Positions 1 through 7,943 of a DNA stretch of 64,000 nt are shown here, piece after piece. The stretch covers positions 702,587-766,586 of the forward strand of contig GL405246.1 of NCBI GenBank assembly GCA_000146855.1, given 5' to 3'. A program made the translations under genes and the position numbers. Source of the stretch: [Eubacterium] yurii subsp. margaretiae ATCC 43715 (GTDB lineage Bacteria > Bacillota > Clostridia > Peptostreptococcales > Filifactoraceae). The notes beneath the pieces were generated by a model that saw only the letters and a program-made list of their open reading frames with translations, was not told the DNA's origin and did no database searches. Positions within the stretch are counted from its first letter, which is position 1. Each line of letters begins with the position of its first letter.

Positions 1-80
1 AATAAAATATTAATTTTATCTATAGCATATATGGAGTATCAGTCCTACACTATATATAAAATAGAAAAGGAGTGAAGAGT

Positions 81-503
81 ATGAAAAAATACATTGCAAA
101 GTTATTATGGATAGTGATAGTAATTATTTCTATTTTGTTGATATTGCTTGCAATTGGAAAGCATATATATATTATAGCTCAGTATTATACTTTTCCCAAG
201 ACGCAGGCACGTGTACTTTCGGTACATAATTACCAAAGAAGAAGTGAAACACAAGAAATAGAGTATGGTAGTCGTATTCACTTGCAGTATACTGTTAATG
301 GTAAGCAGATACAGGGGTGGTTGGAATATAGAACAAATTCTATTATAAAAGTTGGCGAAATCATTACAATAGCCTATAATCCTGATAATCCAACCCAATG
401 TAAATATATGAAGTTTGATATCATTAAGATAATGGCTTTTGTCGCAGCGGTTCTCTATATAGCTTGGATGTGTAGGAAGACTTTTAAATCTCCTAAAAAA
501 TAA
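81..503 (+). CDS. Small membrane protein, DUF3592-like
   Basis: A 140-residue protein with one long hydrophobic segment at about residues 8-30, an extracytoplasmic beta-rich middle (about 40-105) and a second hydrophobic segment near residues 110-128. The Tyr-Thr-Val-Asn-Gly and Tyr-Asn-Pro-x-Asn-Pro signatures resemble DUF3592 proteins, whose function is unknown. I chose the ATG at 81 because AAAGGAG at 66-72 lies eight bases upstream; a GTG at 72 overlaps that site. It is first in the window and is followed by an AT-rich gap with no clear partner. Family assignment is by resemblance only. Confidence 0.6.
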   Translation: MKKYIAKLLWIVIVIISILLILLAIGKHIYIIAQYYTFPKTQARVLSVHNYQRRSETQEIEYGSRIHLQYTVNGKQIQGWLEYRTNSIIKVGEIITIAYNPDNPTQCKYMKFDIIKIMAFVAAVLYIAWMCRKTFKSPKK

Positions 504-768
504 ATTCTCACATTTCTACAATTTATCAAAAATATGAAAAACATTTTAAAGAAGTATTGAAAAATATCAATTAAAGATAAGATATGATAAAGTAAAAGTT
601 TAATTTTTCAAATACATTTAAAAAAATCTATAAAAAATATCAATATTTTTTCGAAGAATATTCACAGTATATATTTAAGAGATAAATTGAATAATGGATA
701 GTTAACATGAAATTTTTGTAAATCTATTTAATAGTTTTTATATAGATTGGACGTTGTGGAGGCAAAAC

Positions 769-1184
769 ATGATAAACTTAAGTAAGCTATCTTCAAAATA
801 CAAAGTTAGAGTGTTGAAGGTATTAATAACGATTTAAGAGCATTACCAAAAGGCAAAAACTATAATGATAAATATTATATCGGTTTCTTTGACAATAATT
901 ACTTAATTGCAATTATGGATTTAATTGTTTCTTTTCCGCAAGATGATACAGTTTTTATCGGTTTTTTTATGATGGATAGTAAGAAATCTGGAAAAGGGGA
1001 AGGTACTTTTATCATGGATGAGGCATTAACAGCTCTTAGGCAAGAGGGCTATAAAAGAGCAAGGCTTGGATATATGAAAGGAAATCCACAAAGTAAAGCT
1101 TTTTGGGAGAAATCCGGATTTATTGAAATAGATATAATTGAAAGAAATAGAGCTACAGTAGTAGTCCTTGAAAAAACTTTGTGA
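769..1184 (+). pseudogene. GNAT acetyltransferase, frameshifted
   Basis: An ATG at 769 with GGAGG at 758-762 opens a frame that stops after 22 codons. From about 813 another frame continues the protein without a start codon: an upstream part containing NDLRALPKGKNYNDKYYIGF, then the part from the ATG at 915 with an acetyl-CoA-loop-like KSGKGEG and the C-terminal AFWEKSGF typical of GNATs. Joining the frames near 811-815 by a one-base change gives a complete domain of about 138 residues, so I read this as one gene with a single indel. A sequencing error is the main alternative. Confidence 0.7.
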
Positions 1185-1223
1185 TTATTTTTAGTATTAA
1201 AATTAGAATTCTAGGAGAAAACA

Positions 1224-1778
1224 ATGAATTATTTGTTTTTATTATTGATTCCGCTTGGATTAATTCTGCTTATTATCAGCATTAAAAACTTAATACGTCT
1301 TGCCAATGCTCAAATACTGTATGAAATGTCATGCGCAGAAGGAGAAGGAGTATTTAGACTCGATGACAGGGGAAAATATAGTATATGGCTTAGTGGAAAA
1401 CAACTTATAAAATCACCGATTGGAGAATTTGGTATAGAAATTATAAATCAAAAGACAAGGAAAAATATTCCATTAACTCCAAGTGTTTTTAGAACCAGGG
1501 TAAGTGCTTTTAAAACTGCAAGGGTGGAGTTATATTATTTTGAGGCGGAAGCAGGTACATACATCATTTCAATGAATGATGATGTAGATATCAGAGATAA
1601 GGTGAGTTCATTACTTGTAAATGCCATAATCAAAACTCCTGCCAATTACAGTTTATTTTCTATTCAAGTTCGTGAATACTTTTCAACTATTTCTTTATTT
1701 CTAAGCATTTGGGGTATAATTTTAAGTTCTTTTATGGTAGTTGGAGGAATTGTGCTTACTTTAACTTTAAAACAATAA
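1224..1778 (+). CDS. Hypothetical membrane protein
   Basis: A 184-residue protein with a hydrophobic N-terminal segment (about residues 3-20) and a strongly hydrophobic C-terminal segment (about 155-180), enclosing a soluble domain of about 130 residues. An AGGAG at 1212-1216 precedes the ATG. I do not recognise a family and see no catalytic motif. Two anchors with a central domain suggest an exported or cell-surface loop. It stands alone between a broken GNAT gene and a stretch of gene remnants. Confidence 0.6.
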   Translation: MNYLFLLLIPLGLILLIISIKNLIRLANAQILYEMSCAEGEGVFRLDDRGKYSIWLSGKQLIKSPIGEFGIEIINQKTRKNIPLTPSVFRTRVSAFKTARVELYYFEAEAGTYIISMNDDVDIRDKVSSLLVNAIIKTPANYSLFSIQVREYFSTISLFLSIWGIILSSFMVVGGIVLTLTLKQ

Positions 1779-1925
1779 GCTTATTGATAAAACTTGTAAT
1801 ATCTATGAGAAAGGAAAGAATTTATATTGTGAAATTGATAATATAAAAATCACTATAAATTCATATAGTTATATGATTATAAACACATATATTATCAAGT
1901 AGATAGTTAGGGAGATAAAATATTT

Positions 1926-2030
1926 ATGGAAAATAGACCTGAGTTTACCAAAATTAAATCGTTTGATGAATTTAATAAGTTCTATTGGTATCGTGAAGAG
2001 CTTTCACAAAATTACAATAATATTCATTAA
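1926..2030 (+). pseudogene. Truncated SAP/DUF6434-like gene start
   Basis: A 34-codon frame starting at ATG 1926 reads like the first third of small SAP-type DNA-binding proteins (FDEFNKFYWYREEL, where the family continues with a cysteine/leucine helix). Here it turns into NNIH and stops, and nothing downstream in any frame continues the family. GGGAG at 1911-1915 is a possible ribosome site. The family assignment is from memory of similar N-termini and is tentative. Confidence 0.35.
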
Positions 2031-2172
2031 ATTTAAGTTATATAATTTAGCAAGTATTATAATTTTAGCATTGTTATATAACTTGTATTAAAAACGCAAA
2101 AATTATTTTCTAAAATTTTAAGAAAGTTCAGTTTTAGAAAGATTTAATATGTTTTAAAGGAGGATGTTTTAA

Positions 2173-2448
2173 TTGACTTATGTATATTTAATGGATAACA
2201 AGAAGGCTCTAAGTAAAGATATAGTGGAAAAACATGTTCAATATTTGAAAAAATTGGATAATTCGGGAAAGTTGATATTATGTGGACCCTTTACAGATTA
2301 TGAAGGTGGAATGGTAATATTAGAGTGTAATAATATAGAAGAAGCAAGAGCAATTGCAGAGTCGGATCCTTTCATAGAGGGTGGATATAAGACTTATGAG
2401 ATACGTACTTTGAGTATTGCAAATATGGACAATAATTATGGAATATAA
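2173..2448 (+). CDS. YCII-related domain protein
   Basis: A 91-residue YCII-family protein (dimeric alpha-beta barrel). The central G(P)FTDYEGGMVILEC strand, the following helix EEARAIAESDPF and the final GGYKTYEIR are the usual blocks of this family. It starts at a TTG: AAGGAGG at 2157-2163 is about nine bases upstream, and an ATG start at 2191 would remove the first conserved strand. The substrate is unknown; relatives are often called YciI-like. The gene stands alone. Confidence 0.8.
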   Translation: MTYVYLMDNKKALSKDIVEKHVQYLKKLDNSGKLILCGPFTDYEGGMVILECNNIEEARAIAESDPFIEGGYKTYEIRTLSIANMDNNYGI

Positions 2449-2991
2449 TGTAAATAATAGTCTTTTTTTGAAAAACTTGAGGCAATACTCAAAGATAAAT
2501 TCAATTTTACAAAGCATGAGAACTACAAGTTATTAGATGTAGTAATAAAATTAAGAAGAACATATAATCAATAGTTTAGTGAAAAGTGTTTTACTTAATT
2601 TTATAGAGACCATAATAGATAGGATGCAAAAAATAACATTATAACAGAAAATGAATTAATAATGATAAAAAAGTAATTAGGGAATATTAAAGTTGAAAAA
2701 GATATTAAAAATGGTATAATATTGATAACTATATGGAGATTTAAATTTTAAATTGAAGTTATCAGAATAGGTATTTATTTAGGGGTACCATCTCTCCCAA
2801 ACTTATACTATTTTCTAATAAAATTATGGATAAAGGATATAATTTTATAACATTAATTTAAAAGGCTTTATTGCAATAATTAGTTATAATTTTCCATAAT
2901 TTTTTAAGATTTTAGAATTAAATCCAAAAAATATTAAGTTAGTGACTTGATAATATATGTTTGATTACAAAATTAGACGTAGGAGGGAGAT
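2449..2991. other. AT-rich stretch with gene debris
   Basis: No intact gene. A start-less frame at 2470-2574 on plus (contains NFTKHENYKLLDVVIKLRR, then a stop) looks like the tail of a lost gene that I cannot name. Around 2819-2905 there is an imperfect inverted repeat (AAAATTATGGA ... TCCATAATTTT). The rest is AT-rich with no further signal I can support, apart from AGGAGGG at 2981-2987, which belongs to the next gene. Confidence 0.4.
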
Positions 2992-3219
2992 ATGAATAGT
3001 GTACATAAGAAAAAAATAATAAGCACAATATTTTTTACTTTGGGAGGGGTTATATATTACCTTATATATTTTGGTATTCTAATTTATTTGATAGACGGAA
3101 TATTAAAGTATGTGCTTGGAATTGTGCCAATAATATTTGTGGTACTTTTTATATATGTCTGTATAGAACGTATTAAGGAAATTCAAGGAGGAGAAGAGGA
3201 TGATCTTAGTCAATACTGA
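2992..3219 (+). CDS. Small two-TM membrane protein
   Basis: A 75-residue protein with two hydrophobic helices (about residues 10-34 and 38-60) and a charged tail (RIKEIQGGEEDD). AGGAGGG directly upstream supports the ATG. Its last 20 bases overlap the YbjQ-type gene, whose ribosome site AAGGAGGAG lies inside this reading frame, so the two are probably translated together. Small membrane partners are common beside YbjQ proteins; the function is unknown. Confidence 0.7.
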   Translation: MNSVHKKKIISTIFFTLGGVIYYLIYFGILIYLIDGILKYVLGIVPIIFVVLFIYVCIERIKEIQGGEEDDLSQY

Positions 3220-3511
3220 TTACATTAGTGGAAAAGAGTTTGAAATGCTTGGTCTTGTAAAAGGCAGTACAATTCAGTCAAAGAATATCGGTAAAGATAT
3301 TACTCAGAGCTTAAAGACAATTATTGGTGGTGAATTAACAGCATATAATGAAATGATGAACGATGCAAGGGCACTTGCAACAAAGCGTATGGTGGAAGAA
3401 GCTGAACAGTTGAGAGCAGACGCTGTCGTAAATATCAGATACGCATCTTCGTCTGTCATGCAAGGAGCAGCGGAAGTTATTGCCTATGGTACAGCGGTTA
3501 GGTTTGTATAA
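3200..3511 (+). CDS. YbjQ/UPF0145 family protein
   Basis: A 103-residue protein of the YbjQ family (UPF0145), a small oligomer-forming fold of unknown role, often annotated as heavy-metal binding. Family blocks visible are the start ILVNTDYISGKEFEMLGLVKG, the GKDITQSLKTIIGGEL segment, the helix MMNDARALATKRM and the end ADAVVNIRY ... AYGTAVRF. It overlaps the preceding small membrane-protein gene by 20 bases, implying co-translation. Length matches the family. Confidence 0.9.
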   Translation: MILVNTDYISGKEFEMLGLVKGSTIQSKNIGKDITQSLKTIIGGELTAYNEMMNDARALATKRMVEEAEQLRADAVVNIRYASSSVMQGAAEVIAYGTAVRFV

Positions 3512-3966
3512 GCCTTAATCTTCAAATTTCCGGGTTTCAGATATAAAAAGCTAAAACAGAAAGTAATAAAGAAAAGCATTGATAATTTTATACTAATAGT
3601 TAACACTGTAATAGAAAAATTTATTTTTATACATTCTTAATTTAAGCATGATTGAGAGATAATAAAAGAAATATTGTTCTATTAATCGAATGGATATATT
3701 ATTAAAGTATGAGTATCAGTTTAGCTAACCAAAAGACAATTTAATATAATTAATAAGGAAGTAAAAGCAAATAGCTGATACTTCCTTTTTTAATGTAGAC
3801 AATGGATGTATTAAAAATCTCAAGATATAAAGCGTTTAATAGCAGAATAAAGACGGAATAACAAGTGAAACAAGGTTTGCAAAACTGAGTTCGAGAAACA
3901 TTAGATTGGGTTTATCCAATTTATGTGGTATAATTAAAAAAATCTATGTATATAGGAGAATAAATT
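3512..3966. other. Gene-free stretch upstream of broken regulator
   Basis: Only one clear element, a terminator-like hairpin at 3755-3793. No frame longer than a few dozen codons resembles a protein. AGGAG at 3954-3958 belongs to the frameshifted regulator that follows. Confidence 0.4.
3755..3793 (+). terminator. Rho-independent terminator-like hairpin
   Basis: AAGGAAGTA at 3755-3763 pairs with TACTTCCTT at 3779-3787 around a 15-base loop and is followed by a run of T. No intact gene reads into it directly; it may be left from a lost gene, or serve the YbjQ unit 240 bases upstream. Confidence 0.6.
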
Positions 3967-4178
3967 ATGGCACTTAATTATAACAGTTATGGATACAACT
4001 TATAAAAAAAGACTTGATGAAAGTTGATGTCATAAGAATGGCGGGACTTACCACCAATGTTATGGCTCAAATGGGGAAAAATAAGCCTATCACATTCAAA
4101 AACCTTGAGAGAATATGCAAGGCACTTGATTGTACTCCTAACGATGTGATTAGTTTTGATGAAATAAAAGACGATTGA
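3967..4178 (+). pseudogene. XRE-family regulator, frameshifted
   Basis: ATG 3967 (AGGAG at 3954-3958) begins MALNYN, then runs into a stop. One base over, the frame continues QLWIQLIKKDLMKVDVIRMA, then a helix-turn-helix core with GLTTNVMAQMGK and NLERICKALDCTPNDVISF. That arrangement (MALNYN-xLW-LLIKK) is the standard N-terminus of small Cro/C1-type regulators in conjugative and mobilizable elements, so a single-base shift near 3985 separates the halves. Restart at ATG 4017 would give only 53 residues. Confidence 0.75.
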
Positions 4179-4270
4179 CAAAAATTACCCTTGTTTTCAA
4201 TGACTTAAAAGGAGTATAATTAGTTTGTGTTAGGACGGCTATTATTTTTAATTTTAGGAGGTTGATTGTT

Positions 4271-5068
4271 ATGAAACAAAAACTCAAATTTGTTTGTGTT
4301 TTTATGATGTTTATTATGTTACTAACAGGTTGTAATGAGTACCAACAAAAAAAAGAAGATGTATCGCTATCGAATGACTATAATAAAAGTGAAATTAAAA
4401 GCAGAAATGACATCATAATAGTTTATGATAAGAATAACAACAAAATATTGGAAACGAAGGAACAATCAAAAATAGATTATTACTCAAAGTTAGTAGGTAA
4501 TAGTGTTGAGAATATTGATGAAAAGAATGTATTTTCTGTATTTAAATCCGTACCAACAGATGCAGTGATAAGTTATAAATATACTATGGTACATAAAAAA
4601 GAAACAGGTGAAGAAGAGAAAGTAGATTTTTATGTATATGAGAATTATCCATATATAACATTAGAGGGGATACCTGCTCTTTCTCCATTAACTTGGGAAT
4701 TATCATCTGAAGATAATAAATGCTTACAAAATCCAAAAGATGATATAACAATAAAAGAACCAGCTGATAATATGGGCATAGCTTCTGGGAGTTATTATGG
4801 AACATCTTTCGGAACAGATGAGTATTCTTTAAATAAAGCGAATGGGGAATATGTAATTTTTTGGGCTAAAAATACTGGCAAAGTCGATATTATAATTAGC
4901 ATCAATGAATACTCTAAAGAATTGACATTACACCCTAATGAAGAAGGCCTTATAAGTGAAGAATTTTCAAAAGATGAACAGAATTTTACATTCAAAGCGG
5001 GTCCAACTCCGAACGGTGGAGACATTGGCATTGATTATAAAATAAAACAAAGCAATACGAATAAATAA
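4271..5068 (+). CDS. Hypothetical lipoprotein
   Basis: A 265-residue exported protein with a lipoprotein signal: basic start MKQKLK, hydrophobic core, lipobox LLTGC with Cys at about residue 20. AGGAGG at 4256-4261 fits the ATG at 4271; an upstream in-frame TTG at 4262 directly abuts the ribosome site. The mature part has a DDITIKEPADNMGIASGSYYG segment and a beta-rich C-terminal half ending in GGDIGIDYKIK. I do not recognise the family. It sits just before the mobilizable-element scar and may have come with it. Confidence 0.7.
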   Translation: MKQKLKFVCVFMMFIMLLTGCNEYQQKKEDVSLSNDYNKSEIKSRNDIIIVYDKNNNKILETKEQSKIDYYSKLVGNSVENIDEKNVFSVFKSVPTDAVISYKYTMVHKKETGEEEKVDFYVYENYPYITLEGIPALSPLTWELSSEDNKCLQNPKDDITIKEPADNMGIASGSYYGTSFGTDEYSLNKANGEYVIFWAKNTGKVDIIISINEYSKELTLHPNEEGLISEEFSKDEQNFTFKAGPTPNGGDIGIDYKIKQSNTNK

Positions 5069-5089
5069 TTATATATTTAAAATACGAAG

Positions 5090-5125
5090 AGCGACAAAGA
5101 CTAAAAATCTTAGTCGCTTTTTTTA
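5090..5125 (+). terminator. Rho-independent terminator
   Basis: AGCGAC at 5090-5095 pairs with GTCGCT at 5113-5118, followed by seven or more T. It lies just after the lipoprotein gene and before the DUF3847-like gene. Confidence 0.8.
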
Positions 5126-5146
5126 TTGCCAAGAAAGGAGAGTAAG

Positions 5147-5488
5147 ATGGCAGAAACGAAGAAAAAAGCAAAGTTATCCATTGAAGAAAAGATTGCAAGA
5201 CGAGAAGAAATGGCACAGAAGAATAGCAATGAACTGAAACTCTTAAAACGAAAATTAAGCGAGCAGAAACGAAAAGAACGAGATAAAAGGATTTATGAGA
5301 AAGGAGCGGTATTTGAGAGCATAATCAAAGAGAGCATAGCCTTTAGTAAAGACGATTATTCTCAGCTTCTTATCTATGCCAAAAGCCTAAATGGATTTAT
5401 GCAAAAGGTATTGGAACTATCCAAAAAGTCAATGGAAAAACCGACGAGCGAAGAACTCAAAACGGAAGAAACGAAAAGTGAGGGATAA
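5147..5488 (+). CDS. DUF3847-like mobilization-associated protein
   Basis: A 113-residue, highly charged, helical protein. The N-terminal coiled coil (about residues 8-45, rich in Lys/Glu/Arg) is followed by RIYEKGAVFESII, the pattern seen in DUF3847 proteins, which in Bacillota elements sit just upstream of oriT and a MobA/MobL relaxase. I chose ATG 5147 because AAAGGAG at 5134-5140 is correctly spaced; the TTG at 5126 lies upstream of that site. The oriT-like sequence follows but no relaxase does. The family call is by resemblance. Confidence 0.65.
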   Translation: MAETKKKAKLSIEEKIARREEMAQKNSNELKLLKRKLSEQKRKERDKRIYEKGAVFESIIKESIAFSKDDYSQLLIYAKSLNGFMQKVLELSKKSMEKPTSEELKTEETKSEG

Positions 5489-5496
5489 GTAGAGGA

Positions 5497-5555
5497 GAGC
5501 TCCCTTGTTTACAAGGGCTCAATTATACACCCTAAAGGGTGTAATTGCGTCCTGC
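5497..5555 (+). other. oriT-like inverted repeats and nick motif
   Basis: Two stems in tandem: GAGCTCCCTTGT paired with ACAAGGGCTC (5497-5520), then the perfect palindrome ACACCCTAAAGGGTGT (5527-5542). Directly after it comes AATTGCGTCCTGC, with GCGTCCTG at 5547-5554. An inverted repeat abutting a GCGTCCTG-type core resembles P/Q-type oriT sequences, and it lies right behind a DUF3847-like gene, where such elements carry oriT. The nick position, presumably between G5554 and C5555, is inferred. Confidence 0.55.
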
Positions 5556-5812
5556 GGAGCGGGGCAATAAGAGATAGGAAAGATAGTAGCCAATGAGACT
5601 GTAAATAGTTTTGTGTATAGCGAGACTGTAAAAATTACTGATGCAATAGAGCTTATTTTTGTTCTTTTTAAAATTGTACAAAAATGTGTTGACATACCAG
5701 GTCTATTATCAATTCTTGTGGCATAAATGTGATAGATATTGTCTATCACAACAGTTTTTATATTTTTTACTTGTTGAAGTTCAGGCTTAAATGTGCTATT
5801 ATTATTTTGCAT
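5519..5812 (-). CDS. Hypothetical protein, doubtful
   Basis: A minus-strand frame of 97 residues from ATG 5812, with GAAAGGA about ten bases upstream. The first half (MQNNNSTFKPELQQVKN, then IYHIYATRIDNRPG) has plausible composition and codon use. The second half runs antisense into the oriT-like repeats and looks artificial, so it may be an intact 5' part fused to foreign DNA. I do not recognise a family. Its start codon lies inside the 15-bp inverted repeat at 5807-5878. Confidence 0.3.
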   Translation of the reverse strand: MQNNNSTFKPELQQVKNIKTVVIDNIYHIYATRIDNRPGMSTHFCTILKRTKISSIASVIFTVSLYTKLFTVSLATIFPISYCPAPQDAITPFRVYN

Positions 5813-5878
5813 AAATATCAAATCCTTTCATAAATTTTGTGGTGAAATTATGATAACTTAGAATTGATATTTATGCAA
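5807..5878. repeat. 15-bp perfect inverted repeat, T-tail
   Basis: TTGCATAAATATCAA at 5807-5821 is exactly complementary to TTGATATTTATGCAA at 5864-5878, with a 42-base spacer. Eight T follow the right arm, so on plus it could act as a terminator. It may also be the end structure of a decayed element. Confidence 0.7.
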
Positions 5879-5886
5879 TTTTTTTT

Positions 5887-5934
5887 AATAATGTATTATC
5901 CAAGAGAGGTACCTCTCTTGGATAATACATTATT
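5887..5934. repeat. 48-nt perfect palindrome
   Basis: Every base from 5887 to 5934 pairs with its partner; half-site AATAATGTATTATCCAAGAG followed by AGGT, centred on GGTACC with no loop. It sits between the mobilizable-element scar and the AbrB-type gene. It is far longer than a normal operator and has no T-run, so it is not a typical terminator. The role is unknown. Confidence 0.9.
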
Positions 5935-6135
5935 TATCTTTAGTTATTTTGCACTATATTTTTGATATACTTTTTTATATTTTTTCTCCCCCATATTTAT
6001 TATAGAGCCTAGAAAAAAATAATGTTGCAATCTTTGAAATAATGGAGTTTGAAAAAAGTGGTTGAATTTATTTAATTTTGGCAGTATAATATGTATGAAT
6101 TTACATACAAATTATACTATTATTGGAGGTATAAA

Positions 6136-6357
6136 ATGAAAAGTAAAAAAGATGGAAAATTACATGCGTGGACTGCGAAAGTAGGAACTAAGGGACAAAT
6201 TGTTATTCCAAAAGAGGCAAGGGAACTTTTTTCAATAGAGCCGGGTGATAATCTTCTTATACTCGGTGATGAAAGAAAGGGCTTAGCTATTATGAACGGC
6301 GATGTGGCAACAAAATTTTTGATGAGTATTCAAGGAGATTTGGAAGATGAAGACTAA
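6136..6357 (+). CDS. AbrB/SpoVT-type transcription factor
   Basis: A 73-residue protein with a swapped-hairpin AbrB domain: VGTKGQIVIPKEARELFSIE, then PGDNLLILGDE, the DNA-contacting signature of the family. GGAGG at 6125-6129 sets the ATG at 6136 rather than the longer frame from 6091. The stop overlaps the start of the hydrolase gene by 11 bases, so the pair forms an operon. AbrB-like proteins of this size paired with one enzyme gene usually regulate their own unit; the effector is unknown. Confidence 0.9.
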   Translation: MKSKKDGKLHAWTAKVGTKGQIVIPKEARELFSIEPGDNLLILGDERKGLAIMNGDVATKFLMSIQGDLEDED

Positions 6358-7477
6358 AATACTGAAATTTGTCGCTATTTTGTTTTTAGTTATTATTATA
6401 TTTGTTGTGTTATATGCAATTCGAAATTTAAACTATGATTATTCAGGAGATAAGTTTAAAAAGAACGATTCTTTAAGATTAGGAATAGAAGAAAAACAGT
6501 TTTATTTGAGTGATGGAAGTGTTATTAACTACGCTGAAGGTCCTGATAATGGAGCAGATATAGTATTGTTGCATGGTCAAATGGTAGATTGGAAAGATTA
6601 TCGTGCTATATTACCTGAACTGATAAAAAACTTTCATGTTTTTGCTCTTGATTATTATGGACATGGAAAATCAAGTAAGAATCCTAAGTTATACAATCTT
6701 GAGCGAATAGGAAATGATATTGCATTTTTTATAAAAGAAAAGGTAGGCTCAGATACTATTATATCCGGACATTCGTCAGGAGCGTTGATTGCTGCTTATA
6801 TTGCTGCCAAACATTCAGAAAATGTAAAAGCTGTTGTCTTAGAAGATGGACCATTTTTTGCAACAGAGAAAGGGCGTGCAGAAAACACATTTTCTTATAA
6901 AACCTTTGAAAATATCCATAACTATCTAACTGAAAAACCAAGCATCACTTACTTTGAATACTACTTAAATAATGATCCGATGCGTATGATGTTTAATAAG
7001 GATGGGAAAGATAATTGGAGTAAGATTGTGACTGAGCCTGCATTGAAAATATTTCGAAAAGATATGACGAAAATACCTGTTATATGGTACTATCCACCGG
7101 AGTTAGGAGTAAATACCTTACTTCAACTTACAGCGAACTTACAAGATAAGACAGGTGACTACGACTTAAGGTTTGCTGATTCATTCTATGATTTTAGCTT
7201 TTTTAAGGGTATAAATCAAGAGGAATTGTTGAAACAAATCAGTGTTCCAACTTGTATATTTCATGTAGATCCACCTAAAGATACAGCTCCATCTTATTAC
7301 ACTAGACAAGGAATGCTTATTTCTGCTATGGATGAAAAAGATGCAAGGCGTGTCAAAGAATTGATTAAAGGGAGTATCTTAGTCGAAGGATTTGACTCTA
7401 TGCACGATATTCATAGTGATAAGCCAAAGCAATACTTAGAAAAATTAATTGAGTTTTTAGATAGTATAGAAAAGTAA
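6347..7477 (+). CDS. Membrane-anchored alpha/beta hydrolase
   Basis: A 376-residue alpha/beta hydrolase behind one N-terminal hydrophobic anchor (about residues 6-24), so probably on the outer face of the membrane. Seen: the oxyanion strand IVLLHGQMVDW (about 73-83), DYYGHGKSS (about 103-111), the nucleophile elbow GHSSG (about 141-145, Ser) and a late His in MHDIHSD near residue 352. The lid between about 175 and 290 is large. The substrate cannot be told. It overlaps the AbrB-type gene by 11 bases and shares its transcript. Confidence 0.85.
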   Translation: MKTKILKFVAILFLVIIIFVVLYAIRNLNYDYSGDKFKKNDSLRLGIEEKQFYLSDGSVINYAEGPDNGADIVLLHGQMVDWKDYRAILPELIKNFHVFALDYYGHGKSSKNPKLYNLERIGNDIAFFIKEKVGSDTIISGHSSGALIAAYIAAKHSENVKAVVLEDGPFFATEKGRAENTFSYKTFENIHNYLTEKPSITYFEYYLNNDPMRMMFNKDGKDNWSKIVTEPALKIFRKDMTKIPVIWYYPPELGVNTLLQLTANLQDKTGDYDLRFADSFYDFSFFKGINQEELLKQISVPTCIFHVDPPKDTAPSYYTRQGMLISAMDEKDARRVKELIKGSILVEGFDSMHDIHSDKPKQYLEKLIEFLDSIEK

Positions 7478-7500
7478 AAATAATTAGCTTGTGCTTTTCT

Positions 7501-7632
7501 AATACTAAACTCTATTAAAATATGGATTTTATTAATTCTCTCATTGTGATATTCTATAGCATATCTTTTGTTAATAAATAGTTAGAGTATCTTTTTTATA
7601 AAATATTTCCATTTTATATTAGATTTTAGTAT
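7501..7632 (+). repeat. Dispersed repeat family A, copy 1
   Basis: The left end AATACTAAACTCTATT and the right end TATTAGATTTTAGTAT are shared with copies at 10671-10795 (inverted), 50541-50671 and 60118-60244. The inner part is more variable but keeps TATGGATT near the left end and TTTTTATAAAATA near the right end. The remaining sequence to 7943 holds nothing else I can support. Confidence 0.7.
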
Positions 7633-7943
7633 AAATGCTTAAAAATAATGCTAAAGATATAAAAATAACGGGTGGAAGACTAAATATATTGGAGAAACAA
7701 AAGCAAATATCAATCTTAATGCAGTATACTATTACCTGTTTAACCTAAGGATACTATTTCTTAAGCATTTAATTAAAAGGGCATGAGACTTATGACATTA
7801 TTATAAGTATTTAATAAGAATATATTATCCAACATTTTATTAACGTTTATTATTAAGTAGCTAAAGATTGATTATAAGCGATATAAATGGTATAATCTAA
7901 GGCAATTTTACAAATTTACTTAGGTGATGAAAAGGGGAAAGTT

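Noticed and set aside
6091..6135. Longer AbrB-type protein starting at 6091
   Set aside because: The extra 15 residues lack a ribosome site, while GGAGG at 6125-6129 fits ATG 6136 and the family length.
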